Source of the DNA: Actinopolymorpha pittospori
GTDB taxonomy: Bacteria; Actinomycetota; Actinomycetes; Propionibacteriales; Actinopolymorphaceae
Assembly: GCF_014873875.1 (NCBI RefSeq)
Contig: NZ_JADBEM010000001.1
Span: forward strand, 434,001 to 498,000
DNA: 64,000 nt
Direction of reading: 5' to 3'
How positions within the stretch are numbered: the stretch's first letter is position 1; each line of letters opens with the position of its first letter. A program made the translations under genes and the position numbers. The notes beneath the pieces are model-generated. The model had not been told where the DNA came from and made no database searches. It saw only the letters and a program-made list of their open reading frames with translations. Positions 34,206 through 41,429 of this stretch are shown piece by piece.

Positions 34206-36212
34206 TCAGGCGCGATCGGCGTCCGGGTCGATGAAGGTGAACTGCGCCGGACGGCCGTGGCCGAGGTCGCGGAACTCATCGGCGAAGGTGATCTGCTCGG
34301 GCACGTTGGCGATGTTGTTGCTCACCGAGAACAGGCGCGGAACCGTGCCGGTGTACCCGATCGCCCACTGGTTCTTCATGTGCAGCTGGACGATCTTCTC
34401 GGCGTACTCGTCGATGGCGTCCGGCTCGGTCTGCGAGCTCATCTCCCGGTACACGGTGATCAGCTTCATGATGTCGCCCTCGGGCTCGACGCCGTCGGTT
34501 CCCCCGGAGGCGTACCAGGTCCCGTACTGGTTGTGCCACGGGGTGCCGGCCCGGAGCGGGACCACGGTGTCGGGTCGGAAGATCGGGTGGATGCCGCCGA
34601 TCGAGCCGGTGGTGGTCGCCTGCAGCCCGGCGGAGTCGTTCAGCTCGCCGAAGAGCCCGCCGTCGACGAGCTGGACATCGGTCTGGATGCCGATCGCCTC
34701 GAAGTAGTGCTTCAGCAGTTCCTCGAACTGGCCGGCCTGCGGTGCCTCCGACTCCTGGGTGATCGTCAGCCGCAGCTCGGAACCGTCAGGATGGGTACGA
34801 ACCTGGCCCTTCAGCGGCAGTCCGATCTCGTCGAGCAGGGCCTTGGCGTGGTCGACGTCGTACGCCGCCCACTTCTCGGCCCAGCCCTTCTGGTAGAAGA
34901 GACGCCCCTTGGCGATGGAACCCTGCTGCGGAAGGCCGAACCCCAGGGTCAGCTGCTCGGAGAGTGCCTTCCGGTCCACGGCCACCGACAGCGCCTCCCG
35001 GAAGCGCGGGTCGTGGAACAGGGTGCGCATGTTGGCGTCCTTGGGCTCCATGTTGAATTGGATCCCGTTGGAGTACCACTCCGCGGTATCCCACCGGATG
35101 ACCCGGTAGTCGCCCTTCTGGCGGTTCTCCTGCAGCAGGGTGAAGGAGGGGAACTCGAACTGTGCGATGTCGAAATGCCCGTTCAGAACCTGCAGCTCGA
35201 CATGGCTCGGATCCTGGTAGATCTCCAGGGAGAGTTCATCGATGTACGGTAGCTGGTTCCCCGCAGGATCGGTCTTCCAGTAATAGGGGTTGCGCTCCCA
35301 GGTGATCTGCTCGGCCCCCGGTTCGGCGGTGGGCAGCCAGGCGCGGAGGCTGGGGCGGTCCGGCCAGAACCAGTAGTAGTACGCAGCGGACTCGTACCAG
35401 TCCACGAGGTTCTGGAAGCCACGCTCCTTGGCGATCTTCAGGGCCGCGTCCTTGCCGATGAACTCGTCGAGGATCCTCTCCATCCAGTGCGCCGGGGCGA
35501 ACATCCACTTCGCATCGATCGCGACGCGCTCGAGGAAGACGGGGCGCGGATGCTTGAAGGTGACCCGCACCGTGAGATCGTCGATCGCCTCAAATTCGGC
35601 GAGGGCCCGCTCACCGGTCTTCGGATCGGTCGACCAGAAGGCGTCATACACCTCCCGGCCGAAGATCTTCGGGACCATGATGCTGTCCCACCAGCACATC
35701 ACGTCCGCGGAGGTGAACGGGTGGCCGTCCGACCACTTCATGCCCTCACGCAGTTGGATCGTGTACTCGGTGAGGTTGTCGTTGACCTCGAAACCCTTGG
35801 CCACGTTGGGCTCGACGCCGTCACCCTGGGGGTTGAAGCGGAACAGCGCTTCCTCGGTGGGTTTGCCGATGTCCCAGGGGCCGTTTTGCCAGTCGCCGGT
35901 CGGGAAGTTCCAGGTGCCGCCGTACTTCCCGATCTGCTCGTGGACCGGCTCGACCATGATGTCCTTGAGCACCGGCAGACGCTCGGCGACCGGTGGCAGG
36001 TCTCCGGATTTGACCCGCCCGGCGAGCATGGGCGCCTCGTTCAGCGAATCCTTGGAAGTGATTTTCTTGACCTTGTTGATCTCTTTGGAATTCGAGGCCG
36101 GCTTGTCATTTCCGGAAGTTCTTGCGCATCCGGCGAGCGCAAGGATACCCATAGAAAGCAGGAACGTGCGCCGGGGTGCGACGATGGCTCCAGATGCGCT
36201 ACGGAACGGCAC
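34206..36212 (-). CDS. ABC transporter substrate-binding lipoprotein, family 5
   Basis: The 668-residue protein has a lipoprotein signal with a twin-Arg start (PRRTFLLSMGILALAGC); the lipobox Cys anchors it outside the membrane. The mature part is a large family 5 solute-binding protein with QLREGMKWSDGHPFTSADV and PRFREALSVAVDRKAL. It exceeds typical peptide-binding proteins by over 100 residues, like proteins that bind oligosaccharides in this family. GTG 36212 is preceded by GAAGGGAA. It opens the leftward transporter operon and is divergent from the LacI regulator. A sugar ligand is inferred from the oxidoreductases and LacI gene nearby. Confidence 0.9.
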   Translation of the reverse strand: MPFRSASGAIVAPRRTFLLSMGILALAGCARTSGNDKPASNSKEINKVKKITSKDSLNEAPMLAGRVKSGDLPPVAERLPVLKDIMVEPVHEQIGKYGGTWNFPTGDWQNGPWDIGKPTEEALFRFNPQGDGVEPNVAKGFEVNDNLTEYTIQLREGMKWSDGHPFTSADVMCWWDSIMVPKIFGREVYDAFWSTDPKTGERALAEFEAIDDLTVRVTFKHPRPVFLERVAIDAKWMFAPAHWMERILDEFIGKDAALKIAKERGFQNLVDWYESAAYYYWFWPDRPSLRAWLPTAEPGAEQITWERNPYYWKTDPAGNQLPYIDELSLEIYQDPSHVELQVLNGHFDIAQFEFPSFTLLQENRQKGDYRVIRWDTAEWYSNGIQFNMEPKDANMRTLFHDPRFREALSVAVDRKALSEQLTLGFGLPQQGSIAKGRLFYQKGWAEKWAAYDVDHAKALLDEIGLPLKGQVRTHPDGSELRLTITQESEAPQAGQFEELLKHYFEAIGIQTDVQLVDGGLFGELNDSAGLQATTTGSIGGIHPIFRPDTVVPLRAGTPWHNQYGTWYASGGTDGVEPEGDIMKLITVYREMSSQTEPDAIDEYAEKIVQLHMKNQWAIGYTGTVPRLFSVSNNIANVPEQITFADEFRDLGHGRPAQFTFIDPDADRA

Positions 36213-36354
36213 GGTAATTCCCTTCGAGCGGAGGACTGCATGTCCCGCACCCAGGCGAGGCATCTTCGGCAGAGGACGCTACGGAGGGAAATCGTCCATC
36301 CGTCAAACAGAGCGCAGCCTCCGGTAAATGTTTGCTCGAAAAACCACGCTCTGC

Positions 36355-36370
36355 TCACTTAATTTAGTGA
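36355..36370. promoter_or_regulatory. Palindrome between SBP and lacI-type genes, candidate operator
   Basis: TCACT and AGTGA form inverted arms around an AT-rich centre (TAATTT) with one mismatched pair. It sits in the divergent region, 143 bases from the binding-protein start and 164 from the regulator start, the usual place for a LacI-family operator. The centre lacks the common central CG of many LacI sites. Confidence 0.4.
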
Positions 36371-36533
36371 TCGATCCGCTCTATTCCCGCTCTGGTTGAG
36401 TCGAAGGTGACGGCCCGGTGAACTGTCAGGGAAACCTCGTGGCGATCTCGGACACGGTTCGATGGAGCAGGAGGTGGTTGGCTAGCATCGAATGCGCCAA
36501 TTCCGCGTACCAGCCCATCAGGACCCTGTTTGC

Positions 36534-37544
36534 ATGCAGTCAAGCACCGGGAAAGTCACGCTCAAGGACGTCGCTGCGCGTACCGGCGTATCCGCTGCAG
36601 CGGTCTCGCTGGCTCTGCGCGGCCGGTCGGGAGTCTCCGCGGGGACCCGGAGCCGGATCGCCGCTGTCGCCGAGGAGATGGGCTACCACGCTATCGGGCG
36701 CGGCTCGGGGCGGGAGACCGCCGGGACCGTGGGGGTCGTGCTGCGTGACATCGTCAGCGTCTTCTCCCACGATGTCGTCTCTGGGATGGAGTCCGCGACC
36801 GCGGACCCGAACCTGCGGTTGATCTTCTTCGACGGGCGCGGGGATCAGGAACACATCCGCGCGGAGTTCGACAAACTGAAGGACCAGAAGCTCAAGGGCA
36901 TCGTTAACTTCGGTGCCGCGATCCATCCCCGGATGCTGCAGAAGGTCGCTCAGCGTACGCCGGTGGTCATCATCGGCAAGACCGAGATCGTTGTCCCCGG
37001 CGTCGATGTCGTCAGCAACGACGACGTCCTCGGTGCTCGCCTGGCGGTGAAGCACCTGATCGAGCTCGGTCACACGCATATCGCGCATCTGTGCAAGGGG
37101 TCGCTTCGCGTCGACGGTTACCTGCAGCAGATGGCGGAGGCGGGTCTGCAACTGCATACCCAGATCGAGGGCGGCGCTCTGGACACCGTCCGGCCAGGTA
37201 TCCGCTACCTGGTGCTGTCCATCCTGCAGGAGAAGGACGCAGCGACCGCCGTTTTCGCCGAGACGGACGGGATCGCCATCGACTTCATCGGTGCTGCGGT
37301 GGATGCAGGACTGCAGGTGCCCGACGACGTCAGCGTGGTGGGCTACGACAGTACACGGCAATGCGAGATGATCCGCCCGCGGCTGAGTTCGGTGGGCCAG
37401 CCCAGGCACCAGATGGGGATCGCGGCGATGCGGCTGCTGCAGGAACGGTGGGACGGCCGGACCGAGGATCGGCATGTCATCCTGAAGCCCGAGCTGGATC
37501 TCCGAGAGTCCACCTACGCCCCCGTCAGGCCAGTCCGGTGGTGA
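36534..37544 (+). CDS. LacI-family transcriptional regulator
   Basis: The 336-residue protein begins with the LacI helix-turn-helix (VTLKDVAARTGVSAAAVSLA) and hinge helix, followed by a periplasmic-binding-protein-like sensor domain: GIVNFGAAIHPRML, DDVSVVGYDSTRQCEMIRP and the closing LSSVGQPRHQMG. It probably represses the divergent transporter operon and perhaps the two oxidoreductases until a sugar ligand arrives. ATG 36534 puts the helix-turn-helix right at the start. The sequence does not tell the ligand. Confidence 0.92.
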   Translation: MQSSTGKVTLKDVAARTGVSAAAVSLALRGRSGVSAGTRSRIAAVAEEMGYHAIGRGSGRETAGTVGVVLRDIVSVFSHDVVSGMESATADPNLRLIFFDGRGDQEHIRAEFDKLKDQKLKGIVNFGAAIHPRMLQKVAQRTPVVIIGKTEIVVPGVDVVSNDDVLGARLAVKHLIELGHTHIAHLCKGSLRVDGYLQQMAEAGLQLHTQIEGGALDTVRPGIRYLVLSILQEKDAATAVFAETDGIAIDFIGAAVDAGLQVPDDVSVVGYDSTRQCEMIRPRLSSVGQPRHQMGIAAMRLLQERWDGRTEDRHVILKPELDLRESTYAPVRPVRW

Positions 37545-37567
37545 CCCCGACATCGCTGTCGGTCGAT

Positions 37568-37586
37568 CGGCTCGGCGTACGAGCCG
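37568..37586 (+). terminator. Stem-loop after the LacI gene
   Basis: CGGCTCG (37568-37574) pairs with CGAGCCG (37580-37586) around five bases, 24 bases past the stop codon. Confidence 0.45.
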
Positions 37587-37820
37587 TACGGTTGTGCCCG
37601 CTGTTGACCGAGACAGACCATGATCGGCCGCCACATCTGGCACGCAAGGGCACAGGCCCCGGCCTGGCGGCAGGCGGTGGCGGGATTGCAACCTCCAGCG
37701 GACACGGGGGGCGAACAGGAGCAGGCCGAGCGCCACGTTGCCGCCGCCGAACGCGCGCTGGGCGAGCAGCCGGGGATCAAAGCTCGGCATCCTGCTGTGC
37801 AGTTCGACGCGGACGAACAC

Positions 37821-38813
37821 TTAGTCGACCTCGGGTCCAGCCCTACCGAGCGCGTCGTCGAGGAACGCTTCGAGTCGGGTGAGGGCAACCGCTCGGCTGA
37901 TGTCGACCCCGCTACCTTCGTTCACGGTGTCGCCGACATACGGCATCCACACGGTCATCGCCACTGCGGCCAGAACGTCCCACAGCGGCAGTACTTTCAA
38001 CGTTACCCCACGCGCGTCGAGGTAGGCCGCGGTGAACAACCCGGGCAGGTGGTCGGCGATAAGCGCCAGCTCGGCCCGGGTGTTGGAGACGTCGGCCTCG
38101 GCAGGTTCAAGACGCGCGGCGCTCCAGTCAACGACACCTGACACCCCCGCGTCATCGAAGAGCACGTTGCCGGGGTGAAAGTCGCCGTGGCAGAGCACCT
38201 CGGGAAGGTCCGGTGCGACGCGCCGCAGCCGTTCGACTACGCGCGTGACGCCTCCCCCTCGTGGGCCACTGCGCCAGGGCTCAGGCAGCCCGGCGGGGTC
38301 GAGCGAACGCCATGCCGGTGTACGGCGAACAGCTGCGGGAACCGGTGGCGACACATCGCTCCGGTGAATTTCGGCCAGCGTTTGCGCCAGCGCGCTCACC
38401 CACCCCGCCGGGTCCGCGACGTCGTAGCGGACCGCCCCAGGAAGCGCGGTCATCACCAGCGCCGGCGTACCAAACCAGGTGCCGTCCAGGTCCACCAGCA
38501 CGGGCGCCGGCGTGGCGACGCCAGCACGGTGCGCGGCGAAACTCAGCCGGTCCCATTCGAGTCCTACCGTGTCGTCGCCGACCAGATATCGCTTGAGCAC
38601 AAGATCGACCGAGTGGCCCCGGGAGTCGGCAACCCGGAGCCGGTGGGTTGCGGTCGCGATGCCGCCGTCCAGCCGGCCTACCTCGAGGAGATCGCGTGCA
38701 CCAACACCCGAATCCGGGTCGGCCAACTCGCGTAGCAGCCGGGCAAGCCCGGACGCCGACGGCTCGCTGGTACGGTGCGCCGCGAGCCTCGCCACCCGAT
38801 CCCTCTGAACCAC
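37821..38813 (-). CDS. APH-family phosphotransferase
   Basis: The 330-residue kinase has a nucleotide lobe with VDLVLKRYL (the ATP-binding Lys), the catalytic loop CHGDFHPGNVLF and the metal site GVVDWSAARLEPAEAD. The C-terminal helical lobe is complete. Substrates in this family range from aminoglycosides and macrolides to amino alcohols; none can be chosen here. It is convergent with the LacI gene. The start at GTG 38813 may be some residues too long, as the first 25 residues lie ahead of the fold. Confidence 0.85.
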   Translation of the reverse strand: MVQRDRVARLAAHRTSEPSASGLARLLRELADPDSGVGARDLLEVGRLDGGIATATHRLRVADSRGHSVDLVLKRYLVGDDTVGLEWDRLSFAAHRAGVATPAPVLVDLDGTWFGTPALVMTALPGAVRYDVADPAGWVSALAQTLAEIHRSDVSPPVPAAVRRTPAWRSLDPAGLPEPWRSGPRGGGVTRVVERLRRVAPDLPEVLCHGDFHPGNVLFDDAGVSGVVDWSAARLEPAEADVSNTRAELALIADHLPGLFTAAYLDARGVTLKVLPLWDVLAAVAMTVWMPYVGDTVNEGSGVDISRAVALTRLEAFLDDALGRAGPEVD

Positions 38814-38936
38814 CCGATCCCCCTTGCCGCCCGATCCGCCCGATCGACCGGATCCGTCTACTCTCGAAGACGGCCCTCGGGCAAGACCATAGCTCCAAAC
38901 GGGCGGCCTGCGGCTCGATGATCTGTTCGGGCGCGG

Positions 38937-39192
38937 TCATGCGGTCTGGCTTCGTTCAGCAGTCGTCGGGACGCAGGTGGGGCACCTGCGCACCATGTCG
39001 CCGTGGTCGTTGTCGACCCAGATCCGGCCGTGGCAGTCCTCGCGCTTCGGCTTCCCGGGTGCCGGCGATCCGCGCTGGCGGCTCGGCCAGGGCGCGCAGC
39101 CGGGCCAGGACGCCACGGGTCAGGTTCCGCGAGCCTTCGGTCGACTCGGTCGCCTTCGCGATGATGTGCCGCTCGCTCCGGCCGGCGAACAA
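38937..39192 (-). pseudogene. Possible small Cys-containing protein, frameshifted
   Basis: From ATG 39192 a charged helical stretch (MFAGRSERHIIAKATEST) is followed, after a one-base shift near 39045, by EDCHGRIWVDNDHGDMVRRC and PTC, with a stop at 38937. The three Cys and His spacing suggests a metal-binding ribbon. The family is not recognised, and chance cannot be excluded. Confidence 0.3.
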
Positions 39193-39344
39193 CGCTCCTA
39201 TGTGCCGCGGTCACGCTGACTCGGATCCCGCCCATTGTGCACACTCGTCGGGAGTCTCCGGTCGGGCGGTGTTCACGCGGCGTTTCCTCTCCCCCGGTTT
39301 CGTTAGGGCCGCAGTTGTTTCGTTTATCCGGAGGAGCCCGATCG

Positions 39345-41414
39345 ATGGCCAGCGAGCCGATCATCCCCACGTCCGAGTCCGAGCTCGGCGTCAGCACAGA
39401 AGAGGTCACCGGCACCACCCGGCGCCGCGTCCTTCAGGGCGCGGGGGTGGCCGCCGGCGCCCTGGCCCTCGGCGGGATCGCCGGGAGTGGCCCGGCCTTC
39501 GCCGAGAAGAAGCCGGGCCACGTCCTGCCCACAGGGTTCCACGGCGACATGTCCGATCTGAAGCACGTCGTCATCCTGATGCAGGAGAACCGCTCCACCG
39601 ACCACTACTTCGGCGCCTTCCCCGGTGTACGTGGCTTCGATGACAAGCAGGCGCTGACCTTCCCCGACGGCAGGACCGTCTTCCAGCAGAAGGACGGCAG
39701 CGGGAACATCGTCACCCCGAAGGTCGACGACGGACCCTGGGGCAACGACCACGGGCCCTGGGGCGACACCAACCACCGTAAGTGGGACCAGTGGGTGCAG
39801 CACAACGGCGCCAACTGCATGAACTACCACTCCGCCGCCTACATGGGCTTCTACCACTCGGTGGCCTCGCAGTACACGATCTGCGACCAGAACTTCTGCT
39901 CGGAGTTCGGGCCGACCGACCCCAACCGCAAGTACCTGTGGAGCGGCACCGCGGGCGGCGAGACTGGTAACACCGACGAATCCAACTACAGCCGTCCCTG
40001 GATCACGGTGGCCGAGCAACTCCAAGAGGTCGGCATCGACTGGCGGCTCTACTCCGACAACAGCGGCAACGGACGCCAAGGCTACATCAGCACCTGGGTC
40101 GGTGACTACGGCGACAACGAGCTGAAGTACTTCAAGGGGTTCGACCCGGAGGGGCTGAGCCCCGACGACCCGAAGCTGCAGCCCGGCACCGGCCTGATCT
40201 GGCGCGGCAACGCCATGTACTACTCCGGCATGTCCTCGCCGAACAACGACTCCGAGGAGAACCTCAAGGTTGTTCTGAAGGACTTCTCCGACGCCTGCCA
40301 GCCGGGAGCGGAGTTCCCGCTGCCGGCGGTCTCCTGGATCGTCGCGCCCTACGGGTGGGGTGAGCACCCCTCCGCCGACACCGCGCACGGCGAGCGGTAC
40401 GTCAAGAAGATCTTCGACATCATGCAGGGCAACCCCGAGATCTGGGACCACACCCTGTTCATCCTCAACTACGACGAGAACGACGGGAAGTTCGACCACG
40501 TGTTGCCGCCGTGGCCTGAGGCAGGCACGGAGGGTGAGTACGCCGGTTCCTACCCGCTCGGCCTGGGACCGCGGGTGCCGATGCTGCTGGTCTCGCCATG
40601 GACTCGGGGCGGGCACGTCGCTACCGAGGTCTTCGACCATACCTCGACGATCATGTTCCTGGAGACGTGGGCGGCCCACCTCGGTAAGCCGTTCACCTGC
40701 CCGAACATCACCGACTGGCGGCGTTCGATCGCTGGTGACCTGACCAGCGCGCTCGACTTCGCCCACCCGCAGCCTGGCCCGGCGACGTTCCCGGACCCGA
40801 AGGCCAACAAGCGGGTGTCGGTCTCCGCCGACCACATGAAGCCGCGGCCACTGTCCTTCCACCCGCACGCGAGGCTGTCGGAGGACCGGGTGAGCGGCAA
40901 GGTCACCGCCACGATGACTCTGGAAGGTGGCCCGGACGGCAAGGCGGTGAGCTTCCAGGTCTTCCCCGACAAGTACAAGGCGTTCTCCAACACGCCCTTC
41001 ACCGTCACCGCGAGCAAGCCGCGCGAGTACACCTGGGACGCCTCGGCCACCGACGGGAAGTACGCGTTCTCGATCTACTGCAACGACGGCTTCGTGCGCT
41101 CCTTCGCCGGGCAGGTCGTGCCCGCGGGGCAGAAGGACCTCGGCCTCCCCCGCGTCGAGGCCGACCTGAAGACGGGCCAGGACGGCGGGGAGGGCACGGT
41201 CAAGATCAGGTTGCACAACGACGGCACCGAACCGCTGCGCTACTCCCTGACCGCCCACGATTACGCCGGCGACGCCCAGGTCGTTCACCTGGCCGGCGGC
41301 AAGTCCAACGTCGTGTCGTGGCCGACGAAGGACGGTTACTACGACGTCGTCCTCACCGCGGACACCGGGACCGGCTGGACCCAGCGCTACGCCGGCCGCG
41401 TGGCGAGCGTCTGA
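39345..41414 (+). CDS. Secreted phospholipase C (phosphoesterase family)
   Basis: The 689-residue protein has a Tat signal (TRRRVLQGAG followed by an Ala-rich stretch to AFA). The catalytic domain opens with the conserved VVILMQENRSTDHYFG and includes CSEFGPTDPNRKY and ILNYDENDGKFDHV. Two beta-sandwich C-terminal domains follow, ending WTQRYAGRV. It hydrolyses phosphatidylcholine or sphingomyelin outside the cell, often for phosphate scavenging, and can be a virulence factor. GGAGGAG lies ten bases before ATG 39345. The next gene begins 15 bases after the stop, so the two are co-transcribed. Confidence 0.94.
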   Translation: MASEPIIPTSESELGVSTEEVTGTTRRRVLQGAGVAAGALALGGIAGSGPAFAEKKPGHVLPTGFHGDMSDLKHVVILMQENRSTDHYFGAFPGVRGFDDKQALTFPDGRTVFQQKDGSGNIVTPKVDDGPWGNDHGPWGDTNHRKWDQWVQHNGANCMNYHSAAYMGFYHSVASQYTICDQNFCSEFGPTDPNRKYLWSGTAGGETGNTDESNYSRPWITVAEQLQEVGIDWRLYSDNSGNGRQGYISTWVGDYGDNELKYFKGFDPEGLSPDDPKLQPGTGLIWRGNAMYYSGMSSPNNDSEENLKVVLKDFSDACQPGAEFPLPAVSWIVAPYGWGEHPSADTAHGERYVKKIFDIMQGNPEIWDHTLFILNYDENDGKFDHVLPPWPEAGTEGEYAGSYPLGLGPRVPMLLVSPWTRGGHVATEVFDHTSTIMFLETWAAHLGKPFTCPNITDWRRSIAGDLTSALDFAHPQPGPATFPDPKANKRVSVSADHMKPRPLSFHPHARLSEDRVSGKVTATMTLEGGPDGKAVSFQVFPDKYKAFSNTPFTVTASKPREYTWDASATDGKYAFSIYCNDGFVRSFAGQVVPAGQKDLGLPRVEADLKTGQDGGEGTVKIRLHNDGTEPLRYSLTAHDYAGDAQVVHLAGGKSNVVSWPTKDGYYDVVLTADTGTGWTQRYAGRVASV

Positions 41415-41429
41415 GAGGCCTGAGACCCG

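Noticed and set aside
39324..41288. 654-residue antisense open frame opposite the phospholipase gene
   Set aside because: The composition is Val/Gly/Arg-rich as expected for the complement of a high-GC gene, with no family motif and no ribosome site. The forward gene is certain.
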